Positions 13,065 through 24,579 of a stretch of 64,000 bases of DNA are shown one piece after another. The notes under the pieces were generated by a model that searched no databases, was not told the DNA's origin, and saw nothing but the letters and a program-made list of their open reading frames with translations. A program made the position numbers and the translations under genes. How positions within the stretch are numbered: the first letter of the stretch is position 1; every line of letters begins with the position of its first letter. The stretch is from Cyathus striatus (Eukaryota; Basidiomycota; Agaricomycetes; Agaricales; Nidulariaceae), in assembly GCA_025738555.1 (NCBI GenBank), contig JAOVFP010000010.1:2418001-2482000 (forward strand), given 5' to 3'.

Positions 13065-16000
13065 TCATTTCCCTTGATTCTGGTATGTGCTTACTAGGTT
13101 TCCCATGCTTGTGAGGGTATGAGGATGCTCTTGACCTAGAATTCTGGTTCTCATCTCCAGTACCTGAATATGTAGCCTTTCCGCATCTTTCCATTTGCCT
13201 TGATTGTAATATGTGATTGTCAGGTTGCTCATAATTGTGAGTGTATCTGGGTGCTCTTGACCCAGAATTCTAGTCCTCATCTCTAGCACCTGAATCTGTA
13301 GCTTCTCTGCACTTGCCAATCTACCTTGATTACAGTATGTGGTTGCTAGGTCCTCCATGCTTGTGAGAGTACCAGGGTGCTCTCCACCTAGAATTTTGAT
13401 TCTCATCTCCAGAACCTGAATATGCAGCTTTTCTGCATCTGTCCATTTCCCTATATCTCGATATGTGTTTGCCAAGTTACTCAGTACTGTAAGGATATGG
13501 GGGTGTTCTTGACCTAAAATTCTGGTCCCCATTTTCAGCACTTGTATCTGCAGCTTCTCAGCATCTTTCCATCTCCCTTGATTCCAGTATGTAAATGCTA
13601 GACCTCCTATGCTTTTGAGAGTACCAGGATGTTCTCCACCTAGAATTCTGCTCCTCATCTCCAGCACCTGAATCTGCAGTGTCTCTGCATCTTTCCATTT
13701 CCCTTGATTACAGTATGTGCTTGCCAGGTTATGCATGATTGTCAGGGTATGAGGATGTTCTTGGCCTAAAATACTGGTCATCATCTCCAGCACTTGCACC
13801 TGCAGCTTCTCTGCATCTATCCATTTACCTTGATCACAGTATGTGTTTGCCAGGTTACCCATAATTGTCAGGGTATGAGGGTGCTCTTGACCTAGAATCA
13901 TAGTCATTATATTAAGCACCTGTATTTGTAGCTTCTCTGCATCATTCCATTTCCCTTGATTCCAATGTGTGCTTGCCAGGTTTGCCATGCTTGTGAGGGT
14001 ATGTGGATGTTCTTGACCTAAAATTCTTCTTCTCATTTCTAGAATCTGGATCTGTAGCTTCTCTGCATCTTTCCACTTTCCTTGATTCCAGTATGTTCTT
14101 GCCAAGTCTCCCATGCTTGTGAAGGTATTGGGATGCTCTCCACCTAGAATTATGGTTCTCATCTCCAGCACCTGGATCTGTAGTATTTCTGCTTCTGTCC
14201 ATTTCCCTTGATTCCAGTATGTGCTTGCCAGATTACCCATGATTGTCAAAGTATCAGGATGTTTTTGACCTAGTGTTCTGGTCCTCATCTCCAGCACCTG
14301 AATCTGCAGCTTCTTTGCATTTGAAAATTTACCTTGATTACAGTATATGATTGCTAGATTTGCCATGCTTGTTAGAGTATGAGGATGTTCTTGACCTAAA
14401 ATTCTGGTTCTCACTTCTAGTGCCTGTATTTGCAGCTTCTCTGCATTTGTCCATTTACCTTGATCCCTGTATGTGTTTGCCAAGTTTGCCATGCTTGTGA
14501 GGGTATGTGGATGCTCCTGACCTAGATTCTCAGTGCTCATCCTCAGTACCACAAGTTGTAGCTTCTCTGCATCATTCCATTTCCCTTGATTCCAATATGT
14601 AGTTGCAAGATTTGCCATACTTACTAGGGTATGAGGGTGCTTGTGACCTAGAATTTTTTGTCTCATTTCCAAAACCTGAATATGCAGCTTTTCTGCATCT
14701 TTCCATCTCCCTTGATTCCAGTATGTGCTGGCCAGGTCTCCCATACTTGTGAGGGTACCAGGATGCTCTTGGCCTAGAATTTTAATTCTCACCTCCAGAA
14801 CCTGAATCTGTAGCTTCTCTGCATCCACCCATTTCCCTTGATTACGATATGTGCTGGCTAGATTTGCCATGACTGTGAGGGTATGAGGATGCTCCTGACC
14901 TAGAGTTCCAGTGCTCATATAAAGCACTTGAATCTGCAGTTTCTCTGCATCTTTCCATTTCCCTTGATTACAGTATGTGATTGCCATATTTCCCATGCTT
15001 GTGAGGGTATAAGGATGCTCTTCACCCAGAATCTCAGTGCTCATCTTCAGTACCTGGATGTCCAGATTCTCTGCATCTGACCATTTCCCTTGATCTCTAT
15101 ATGTGTTTGCCAGGTTTGCAATGTTTGTGAGGGTATGAGAGTGCTTTTCACCAAGAATTCTGGTGCTCATCTCCAGTATTTGAATCTGCAGCTTCTCTGC
15201 ATCTTTCCATTTCCCCTGATTCCAGTATGTATTTGCAAGACTTTGTCCAATACATAGTATATTCTTTATCTTATCAAAAACTTTTGAATTTATACTATGT
15301 TTTGTTTTTATATATATCATCTCTAAATCATTCAAACTACTAGATATGTCTTTGTTCACAGGCACAAATTCTTCCAAATTGTATAGTAGAATTCTTATTC
15401 TATACTTTTCTTCAATATTATACTTTCCACTATTTTCTAGTATCTCTGCTGATATTTTGAATATATCATCATAGTATGATATGGGATCAGAAACTCTATA
15501 ATTTTCTACATTTTTAAGAACATGTGGCAAAATAGAATTCTGATATTCATATTCTTCAGCAGTGTCATGTGGAGAAACTGAGCTTAGAATCAAAGCTGCA
15601 GTGTTAAATATCCATAGTTTTGTTTCTTTCGATGATAATCTATGTTCACAGCATGATTGCACTAATGGATGCATGCTGTATGATGATTTTCTTTTAGTTT
15701 TCTTTACTAGTGAGAATGACAAAAGCAATCCAATACTTTCACTAAATAACCAAGCATTCCAGTCTCCATGCTCATTCATATTAAGAATAGAATTATCCAT
15801 GGTAGGAAGATATGTAGGTATAATATCATTTGTAAATATTTCTACATTTTGAGGGTAATATTTGACAGCTCTTTCAAATATTGTTTGAGAAATATTTTCA
15901 TAATGCATAAATGCAAATATATTGAGCAAACTAATGGCATATTGTGCTGCAGCTGCCATTGACTTATCATGGGTATTGTTACTCATTTCTACTATCTTTT

Positions 16001-17155
16001 GAATTGATATTTCCCATGTCTGATAAACTGATTTGTTGTATTTTGATGATCCTTGAAATTTATTATCATTTAATAAATTTGACTTGCACATGCTGTAAAC
16101 TTTAATGAAATCATCTAGGCCACATTGTGTGCGTGTGATGTATGCACCTGCCATATCAATGGCCAATGGTAGACAATATAAATTGTTAACAATTTGTTGT
16201 GCCTCATTTCTGTATTGATTTCCAAATCCACTAGTTTTTAAGAGCAAATCAATGGCAGTTGCTTCATTCATTTCAGTTACCTCCATTGAATTTTCATGGG
16301 TAGCAATTCTTCTAAGTGCAGGATTTCTGCTTGTTATAAGAATATTTCCAGTATTCCCTGGTGGAAAATACTTTTCAACCATTTCTGGATAGCCATCAGC
16401 ATTATCAAAAATTATAAGCCATTCAGGTTTGAGAGAAGAAATCTGATATAAAACAATGGCAGTTGAAAACATAAATGCTTGAGTACCAGAACTTGCAATA
16501 TTTGTATAAATATCTTTTAGACTTTGTATCACTGTATCTTCAGATGTTGTGTCAATCCAAAAAATATAAGAAAAACTGTTATTAATCAGTAATTATAACT
16601 TAAGCAAAATTATAAGGAATACCTACTGTTGAACCATTTGATCACAAAATTTTAAACAAATCTGTGTCTTTCCAATGCCACCCATTCCATGCAGGAGAAA
16701 TATTTTTCTTCCTAACTTATTCCTAGCATTGCTACCACAGAAATATCCACAAAGTTTCTCAAGATAAATTTCTTGTCCCAAAAAATTTTGTGTTGTACAA
16801 GCCATAGTGTTCTGAACTGGAGGAATTAGGGTACCACTTGGATGGTTTGTGAAAATGTTAATAGTCTATAATCATAATTAATTTAAAAGTATGATTCCAT
16901 CAGGTGTAGTACAAAAGATACCTGAGTTTTTCCTCTTATGTCATTCATTTGTAGTTGATCAACAACAAAATGATGAGATTTTGCAAAAGCCCCAGAGGTC
17001 ATGTCGTTTCTGAGTAAATGATGTACAGGCAAACACTTGACTGGTGAAGTTGATGGGCAGATAGCGGGATAAAGAGATACTGTGTAAAAGTGCCTGGCTT
17101 TATATACCTCAGCATATGAAATCATGGGAATAAATCCAAGGTAACCATGCACCAT
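13065..17155 (-). CDS. NLR-like NB-ARC / TPR-repeat protein
   Basis: A fungal STAND/NLR-type signalling ATPase, probably cytosolic, of the class linked to non-self recognition. The first exon (17155-16922, ~78 aa, unknown N-terminal segment, start uncertain) ends at a GTATCT donor. The second (16865-16625) carries the linker and Walker A GMGGIGKT. The third (from about 16573) starts with FSYIFWIDTTSEDT and holds Walker B-like LIIFDNAD, ILITSRN and LPLAIDMAGAYI. From about 15230 to 13080 there are 17 consecutive 42-aa kinesin-light-chain-type TPRs (consensus core W.DAEKLQIQVLEMRTRILG followed by QEHPHTLTSMANLAST). They are close to identical at DNA level, indicating recent expansion or gene conversion. 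The total is ~1,300 aa. The ORF stops just inside an 18th repeat. It is flanked by two copies of a segmental duplication. Confidence 0.85.
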
Positions 17156-17870
17156 TTTTATCTATCTGCATGGACATCCAAGTCGGTAACTACTTGATGT
17201 TTCTAAGCATTTCGATCTGATTCCCCAAAGGTCTGGCTCCGACAATCAACTCTTGATCAGTGTGAAAACATGTTGGGATAATGGCAGTTTGTCGTTCAAA
17301 ACTTGCTGAACCATAATAATATTTAAGCATCTATCTAAGGAGAATCAATGACATGCACAACCCAACAACACCTCATTTCAGCCTGATGTAACAGAAGTCA
17401 ATGCAGGATACTTATAAGATAATTTGGTGTGCACTATATGAGAGATTGACATTATCCCAGCAGGAGGATGCACGACATCATTGATAATCTGCATCTACAC
17501 AGGTTCATCCTAATAGGAATATCCTCCCAGCAGCATCAATCCTCAGCACACCATTAGCACCGCACACTGTAAAGCTACATCACCATTCCAGTTTCCCAGC
17601 CATCCATCATCACAAAACCGATAGATTACCCAAACCACCCCTTCTTCCCAATCTCATCTGACATGATTACGTTGTGTGAAAGATGTCTTCGAGTAGTTTT
17701 ATGATAGTAGACAAATACCAGCGAGTAAAGAAAATGACGCGTGTCGGATGGCGAAGCCAGGAATCTCGGACCCGAGCGTGCCAAGGACAGACGACGGCAG
17801 CAGAGAAGTTGGAGTGGCAGGAGCCAGAGGAGACGTTGGATAATGTGGTAAATCATATGTAGACACGAAA
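17156..17870. other. NLR upstream region, no gene recognised
   Basis: No convincing coding sequence. The stretch presumably includes the 5' flank of the minus-strand NLR gene and the breakpoint of the duplicated block, whose homology begins near 17873. Confidence 0.45.
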
Positions 17871-17872
17871 CG

Positions 17873-18165
17873 GGTGTAATTGGATTCGTATCAAATGAAG
17901 GCGGGACAGGAGGAGGAGGGGGAGGAATAATTTTATGCAACGTAGGTCTTCGATCTTCCGTATTGGCAACTGTACTCCTACGTATAGGCAATGGCGGGGC
18001 AGGTTTGGAAGTGGGTAACGAAGACGGTACGGCCAGCGGTTGCGCGGGTGTATTGGACGTGATACTCTCCATCACACCAGGTGAAAGCGACGCACGATGT
18101 CGTGGAAGAGGGGGAAAAAATCTCCCTTCACTCCCGCTCCCGGATGCACTTTGTGGACTATCTTA
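17873..18165 (-). pseudogene. truncated duplicate of the 5-phosphatase N-terminal region
   Basis: The reverse strand encodes MESITSNTPAQPLAVPSSLP, TSKPAPPLPIRRSTVANTED and FDTNPITPVS, almost identical to the Pro-rich region of the phosphatase gene at about 7729-8024. Homology stops at both ends. The flanking phosphatase exons are missing, and the next homologous block (18178 onward) corresponds to DNA upstream of the parent gene. It is therefore a duplicated fragment with an internal deletion of about 1.3 kb and cannot encode the enzyme. Confidence 0.9.
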
Positions 18166-18177
18166 GTCGTTAGCAGC

Positions 18178-18718
18178 CTTTGGTCTTTTCCGGTTCGTGG
18201 GCGCTGAACTCCACTTTGAGAATGGTATGGTGTGATTTGAAAGTCGTAAGCTGTTCAGCTTTTAGCTTTTCTTTTCCAGTTCGTAGTTCGTTATAGGGGG
18301 GGAGGGGGGAAGGGAGAGGATGAGGGTAGGACAAGGTGAGGGTGGGAGTAGGAGAAAGGGTTTGATTGTGATGATCTACAAAAGCCGTGCTTTGCTTTGA
18401 TTTAGCCGAGGGGGCTGTTATATCCTTTGCACGATGACCACCATCGGACATCTCGTGCCATACTCCTATAACGATGCTGTCTATCTAGCTCGATGGCGAC
18501 AAGGATATGAACAGCTGGCATGGCTATAGCTGTCCGTTATGAACAAACGTGCGGATACCTGCTGGTCGGAACGCGGTAACTATCTGTGGGTGCCGTATCC
18601 TATCATTATACTTGATGTATCTCTCCGAGAGATAGGGAACATGCTTCTTCTCGTCATTTTACTCCAAGGTTCCCGTCAGAGCGACATTGCAGCATAGGAG
18701 TTCATCTCCGTAGAAACG
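18178..18718. repeat. duplicate of the phosphatase upstream region
   Basis: Near-identical to 9355-9890. Both begin with GGTCTTTTCCGGTTCGT, share CCACTTTGAGAATGGTATGG and GAGAGATAGGGAACATGC, and differ by scattered substitutions. Orientation is the same as in the parent copy, so this is a direct segmental duplication. Confidence 0.92.
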
Positions 18719-18729
18719 ATTTCAACTTC

Positions 18730-21700
18730 AAAATCAACGCGTACTGAACACTGCAGACGGGCCAATGGCATAGTTTGTCCATCACTCAGTGGCACTCACT
18801 ACTCTGCAACAAGCTATCCATAGCCTCATGATCAAGTTCGAAGCTCCCAATTTTTATCGAATTATTGTCAACGACAATAGCTAACACATTTTATTTTGCC
18901 TCGTACTCTGTATAAATGAATGTACGACACCTGGAGATCGTCTAAACCGCAACTTATACCTAACGCTCAACGTCCATCACTATGTAACCAACCTGCCTAC
19001 TAGTTCGCTAGAATTGACATCACTCAATCCCCGTCTCTACCTCCTCTATGCCAACGAATTTCTTGCCTCTTGAAGATGTACATTGCAATTCACAAGCATA
19101 TTCTGCACTTAGTGGACTCGCACGGTACACCTAGTAGGTGTAGGTCTTTCGCTTTGAACATCTCTTCTCTGACTCACCAACTTGCTTACTCACGTACTAG
19201 GTATGCTTATTACTAAACACTGCAGACGGGCCAATGGCGTAGTTTGTTCCATCGCTCACTACTCTGCAAACTATCCATGGCATGTCCTCTTTAAGTCGAG
19301 CTCTTTTTATTGAACTATTGTCAACGACAATAGCCACACATGTTATTTCGTCTCGTTGCTTTCAGATATTTCATCTGTCTTCATCCCTCGGTACGCTGTT
19401 CCTGTACTCTGTACTCCTGCATATATATGAAAGTACGACACATGGAGACCATCTAGACTTCAACTCATACCTAACGCTCAACGTCTACGGCAGTTCGCTA
19501 GAACTGACATAACTCAATCCCCGTCTCCACATCCTCTATGCCAACGAATTTCATGCCTCTTTAAGATGAACATAAACAATAAGCCGCAATTCAGATCCCT
19601 CCCGCAATAACAGCGAGCATACGTACAACCAACTCCTTTTCTACTTCACAATATAGTGTCAAAGAGCTAGGATTCCGCAGAATCTGGACTCGCATTCACC
19701 TGGAAATAATGTAAATGTCTTATTTTGTCCTGTAGCCTTCGAGCGTCTGTTCTCTTCACGTAACTATATTGAACTAAAACATCGCAGACAGCCCAATGGC
19801 GTAGTCGTTTGTCTATCGCTTAGCGTTCAGCGTTCAGCGCTCACAGCTCTACAAGCTATCCATGGTATGTCTTATACATTTCGTAAAGTTTTTTTTTTTT
19901 TTGAATTATTGTCGACAGCTTATACATTTTATTTCGTCTTATCGCTTTCGAACTTAGGCTTTCTAAATTGTCAACTATCCTCTAGCCATATTAAAACTCG
20001 AACATCACAGACGGGCCAATGGTATAGTTTGTCTTCAGCTCACTACTCTACAAGCTATTCATGGTATGTCTATTGAATGTCAGGTTTGAATTATTGTCGA
20101 TAATTAATGCATTTTATTTCGTCGCCTTCGAACTGCTCTTCTCTTGACCTGAATGGTCGACTATCCCCACATAGCCGTATTAAAACCCAACATCGCAGAC
20201 GGCCCAATGGCGTAGTTTGTCTATAGCTCGCTGCTCACTGCTCTACAAGCTATCCATGGTACGTGTGTGTAGATTCCCTATAACCAATACATTTTATTTC
20301 GTCTTATCGCGTTCGAACTGAATGATCAACTATCCTCGTATAGCCATATTGCAACTCAACATCGCAGACGGCCCAATGGTGTAGTTTGCCTATAGCTCAC
20401 TGCTCTACAAGCTATCAACGGCATGTCTATTAGAACTATTAAGGATGCAAAGTCAATACATTTTATTTCATCCGATCGCATTCGAACTGCTCTTCTCTTA
20501 GATCTAAATTGCCGACTGTCTTTACATAGCCGTCTTACAACTCAACATCGCAGACAGGCCAATGACGTATTAGTTTGTCTATAGCTCGCTGCTCTACAAG
20601 CTATCAATGGCATGTCTATTAGAATCAAGGATGGATGGTCAATACAATTTATTTCATCTCATCGCATACGAACTACTCTTCTCTTAGATCTAAATTGCCG
20701 ACTATCCTCACATAGCCGTATTAAAACTCAACATTGCAGACGGCCCAATGGCGTAGTTTGTCTATCGCTCAGCGTTCGGCGCCCACTGCTGAGTGCATAT
20801 ATATCTTGTGCAAATCTTGTGCGATCTCGAGTTATTGTCGATAGCTAATACATTTTATTCCGTCTTATCGCATTCGAACTGAATAGTCAACTATCCATAT
20901 TACAACTCAATATCGCAGACGGCCCAATGGTGTAGTTTGTCAATAGCTCACTGCTCGGCATGTCCTAAGTGAGTACCGGACATATTTTTCCCACAATAAC
21001 GGCGAGCACACGTACAGCTCCATTTCCCACATCACAAAAACATAGTATCGAGCAGATTCCGCAGAATGTGGACTCGCATTCATTTAGTTAATTGTACGTC
21101 TCTTTACGAATCGCTAACTTGCTTACTCATATACAAGTTATGCTTATTACTAAACATCACAGACGGGCCAATGGCGTAGTTCTTCATCGCTCACCACTTG
21201 ACAAAACTAATACCCATGGCACGTTCTAGTAAGCGAGTCAAGTTTCAACGGACATTTTTATCGAATTACCCATTGTCAACTAGTAGCCAATACATTTTAT
21301 CTCATCTCGTCACCCTCATACATCTTCCCGGAATCACCAACTATCAACTTATTCATCTAAGCAGACATCACAGACTGACCAATGGCATAGTCTGCCTATC
21401 GCTCACTGCTTTACAAAGCTATCCATGGCATGTCTGAGCGAAGTTGGCTGGCCCTTATTTTGGATGAATGTGAAGTTTAAACAGTTTTATCAAATTATTG
21501 TCGATAGCCAATACATTTTATTTCATCTAGGCTTTTGAAGATCTCTTCGCTTCATCAACTATCAACTTTCTCACGTAACATAATTAGACTTGGACATTGC
21601 AGACGACCCAATGGTATCGTTTTTTCATCACTCACTGCTGTACTAGTTATAATTCCGTTATGAATATCTCTTCTTTGACTTGCCAACTTGCTTACTCACG

Positions 21701-22060
21701 TACTAGCTATGCTTAGTGGTAAACATCACAGATGGGCCAATGGTGTAGTCTGTCTATCGCTCACTTTCTCGCGAAGCTATCCATGGCATGTCCTATTACC
21801 AGTTTCGAAAAAGACATTTTAGTATTTGATCTTGTCACATTTATACATCTTCCCAGAATCACCAACTGTCTATTTATTCATCTAAGCGGACATCAAAGAC
21901 TGACCAATGGTGTAGTCTGTCGATCGCTCACTGCTTTACAAAGCTATCCATGGCATGTCTGAGCGAGGTTTAGTTTACGGTACATCTGAACATTTCTATC
22001 GAATTATTGTTGATGTCTGTCCAATTCATTTTATTTCGTCTTGTCGTTTTAAAATATTTC
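18730..22060 (+). repeat. tandem array 2 of exon-like modules (~14 copies)
   Basis: The same module family as at 10.0-11.9 kb, with cores near 18754, 19225, 19786, 20009, 20196, 20365, 20551, 20737, 20917, 21160, 21371, 21599, 21729 and 21897. Typical form: CATCGCAG, then ACGGCCCAATGGCGTAGTTT, then CTACAAGCTATCCATG, then GTATGTC. Several modules match specific modules of array 1 in order, so the array was duplicated as a block and then expanded. A sub-block at about 18900-19080 recurs at 19420-19570, each copy starting with a TATA-like motif (TATAAATGAA at 18911; ATATATATGA at 19421). ORF fragments such as RRPNGVVCLSL recur but are not joined into one frame. Confidence 0.8.
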
Positions 22061-22071
22061 TGCTCCATTTC

Positions 22072-22660
22072 AGTTCGCTGCAGTCGCTGCGGAATGGCTG
22101 GTCTGTTCTATTGATGGCCTTACAGCTTCTGGAAAAATCTCAAAGGAATTTGTTGGGATTATTCTTATTCCTATCTTGGGTAATGCTGATGGTAGGTTAA
22201 AAAATTGCTGCAATTGTCATGGATTGATTGACTTAGCAATTAGAGCACATAACAGCTGTAACTGCGTCGGCTCACAATAAACTCACTCTTAGCTTAGGTG
22301 TGGCTGTCGGATCTACTTTTTTAAGTACCTTTCATGTGCTGTGAAATCATACTGTTAGTTAATCATACTATATCTAGCAAATTTCACTTTTTGTCATTCT
22401 CTATGCACCCATGTTCCCATATTGTCTCGAATTCTCATTCCATATTGCAGATTCGTCGTTACTTTGGGATGGATACTAGGAAAGCTACTCACTTTATTGT
22501 TCGATCCTTTCGAATCTATTGCTTTCAAGTTCTTGTCTGGTAAGCTCTCCGGGTCTCGGGTCTACCTTTTGACCTGTCTGAGAAGTATGGAATTCTCAGT
22601 CATTAAGTACACTCAACTATGTCGTTCAGGACGGCAAATCAAATTGGTTCGTGTTGAAAT
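22072..22660 (+). pseudogene. fragment of a vacuolar Ca2+/H+ exchanger (CAX) gene
   Basis: Only the middle to C-terminal part of a CAX antiporter is present. Exon-like pieces read AAEWLVCSIDGLTASGKISK and EFVGIILIPILGNAD (22080-22193), then EHITAVTASAHNKLTLSLGV (22226-22300), then FVVTLGWILGKLLTLLFDPF with ESIAFKFLS (22452-22541), and finally TLNYVVQDGKSNWF (about 22605-22650). The second CAX signature (GNA.EH.TAV) is visible. The N-terminal half is absent, about ten residues between the second and third pieces are lost, the last junction is out of frame and a stop follows. It is preceded directly by the module array, so array and exchanger fragment are fused. Confidence 0.8.
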
Positions 22661-23109
22661 AAACGACGCATCGACGACGACGACGTTACATTTGGCCTCA
22701 AAGCACGCAAGGGGAGGAAGTAAGAGGCAAATGGATAAGTATTTACAGTACATTGTAAACTACTTAAATACAAAAAGAGCGGAGCACATTGTCTGGAGAA
22801 TACATAAAAAGTATAGTAAACTATCTAAATGCATATGTGGAGGCAGCGGGCGCTGATGATCATGAAGGCATTTGATTAGTAATATATTTCTACAGTTCGA
22901 AGGATTGATCCTTATTTGTAGGTCTAGGGTTCAAATTGACTTTCTGAGTCTTAATGCACATGTTGTAGTACTTGTACTATAGCCAAGTTTCCGCTACTCA
23001 TGGCGGGCGCGATGACAAACGAGCATCGTGATTATGTGATACTCAACCCCGCGAGCTGAACAAAATGAAAAACCAAGTTCACACGGCTGCTGCTTACCCA
23101 AAGACTGAT
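22661..23109. other. spacer upstream of U6, no gene recognised
   Basis: No domain-bearing ORF. The last part should contain U6 promoter elements. I see no perfect TATA at -30; AAAATGAAAAACC at about 23063-23076 is the most A/T-rich candidate. Confidence 0.35.
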
Positions 23110-23133
23110 GTCCCCTTCGGGGTGACATACGAA

Positions 23134-23164
<31 letters not shown>

Positions 23165-23236
23165 GGCCCCTGCACAAGGATGACACGCTTTCCCGGAGTG
23201 GTAGACCTACGGGTCTCAATATTTATTATATTACTT
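23110..23236 (+). ncRNA. U6 spliceosomal snRNA
   Basis: Catalytic-core RNA of the spliceosome. The conserved body is unmistakable: a 5' hairpin with UUCG loop (23110-23122), GGAACGATACAGAGA (ACAGAGA box, 23140-23153), GATTAGCATGGCCCCTGC (AGC triad, 23156-23173), then AAGGATGACACGC ending at 23188. Beyond this the sequence departs from the usual U6 3' tail and forms a second hairpin AGACC-TACG-GGTCT (23203-23216) with a UNCG-type loop. The first T-run that could end Pol III transcription is CTTTTC near 23236, so the 3' end is uncertain. GGGTCTCAAT could be a poor B-box. Confidence 0.9.
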
Positions 23237-23239
23237 TTC

Positions 23240-24148
23240 TCTATTATCGTTGGTTGCTTTTATTTCGCAGCGATATGACTGATGAGGAGGCCAGGCATCA
23301 CTACTTTTGCTCAGGAAGATATACTAGTGTTATTAAACATTCGAATTTTTAATATATATATACATGCAAAGTATTGTAGAAGATATCAGTCACCAAAAGA
23401 GCAACGTGTGCAAGAAACCTCCCAAAACGCAAAAGCCTCAATCAACATCGTCCAACCCCCCACTACCTATAGTACCAAAATGTAACGTGGGTCCCGTATA
23501 CGGATTACCACTCCCAGTTCCAGGGGAGACGCAGGCGCAGAGACCGCAGGTGCATTAGATGAAGATGATTTCTGCTGACGCGCTATATACAATTATTTGT
23601 GTGACATTTTGGTATTACCTCGGTGAGTGTTGTATTCTTCATGTACTCACGTCGCTAACCCTTCTTAGAATCTGACCTCTCTAGTATTCTCACGCAATGT
23701 AAATGATGATGCAGTATATATATGACATTGATACAACTGACGAGATGGAATACTTTCGACATTTATAATACTAGTGCTTTTCCCACATCTGGTAGTACAA
23801 ACTCGACAGTTCACAAGTCTTTGCATTATTAAAAAATTATTATCACAATTATGACTGGCATCCCTGCTCCGCTAAGTTCGAGAAAATCCAACTAAGTGAA
23901 GAATTCCTTTATAAGTTTGAATGTTGTCCGACTCTTCCTGGTGCTTGAAGCTCGCCTGCTTTAAATTTTAAATTTGCTTCACATTACAGAAGACACTTAT
24001 TGACATGTTGCGTAGCCCAAACAAAGGAATATACTGAATGGATTTCTTCGGGACTGCAGCACTTGCAATTCGCATCATTATATCCGCTTTCCCTACGTTC
24101 TTGAACGGTGAAATCCGTAAGAGTTGACATACCCAAGTGAACACAAAT
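23240..24148. other. intergenic, no gene recognised
   Basis: Short overlapping ORFs at 23282-23558 carry no known motif. The stretch is AT-rich and otherwise featureless. Confidence 0.4.
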
Positions 24149-24579
24149 CTATGGATTGATATTAACTGGGTGGGATTCGTGGCATCCAATAATAATTGTA
24201 CTATCTGAGATGTAGAGATAGTTAACAATTTCAAACGTCTGTGCATGTTCATATAATAAAGCTTACTGAAGCTGTTCCCAGTGCAGCATATCGGTGGATT
24301 CGAACTATCCCAAAATCAATACATTTTCAACAAACGATAAATAAGATACGAACCAATCGTTGGAGGAAAGACCACCGGAGATAGGAACACAATTAACCCC
24401 TACTTGGCCTGTTATTCCTCCTAAAACGACTCCTAGACTTTCAAGAAGCCCTTGAAGACTTGGGCTATTCGCGTCTTCTATGGAGTTGCAGCATACTTCA
24501 TACCAGCGTTGCATTGAGTGGTCGATTGGGCGGTAACTGTAAGGCAAAATGCGAGGAGGATGATAAGTTTAGGGAGCAT
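24149..24579 (-). CDS. class I-type hydrophobin with apparent frameshift
   Basis: A small secreted surface-active cell-wall protein. From ATG at 24579 a signal peptide MLPKLIILLAFCLTVTA is followed by QSTTQCNAG (Cys1). The next part, VCCNSIEDANSPSLQGLLES (Cys2-3), then GQVGVNCVPISGG (Cys4), is read one frame away. A GTTCGT...ATAG intron joins to NDCSNPPICCTGNSF (Cys5-7), and a GTAAGC...CTCAG intron joins to IIIGCHESHPVNINP (Cys8) and TAG at 24149. All eight cysteines are in class order. Between CNAG and CC there are 8 nt where 9 would keep the usual three residues, so one base seems missing near 24505. This is either a disabling mutation or a sequence error. Confidence 0.8.

Noticed and set aside
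10040..22060. tRNA-derived SINE or tandem tRNA genes in the module arrays
   Set aside because: TGGCGTAGTTTG and TTCGAA loosely resemble A and B boxes, but their spacing (over 100 bp) and the lack of a cloverleaf do not fit.
10040..22060. CRISPR-like array
   Set aside because: Units are long, degenerate and irregular, and the host is eukaryotic.
24285..24310. tRNA B-box-like GTTCGAATCC on the minus strand
   Set aside because: It is coding sequence for the hydrophobin CSNPP segment; there is no A box or cloverleaf.
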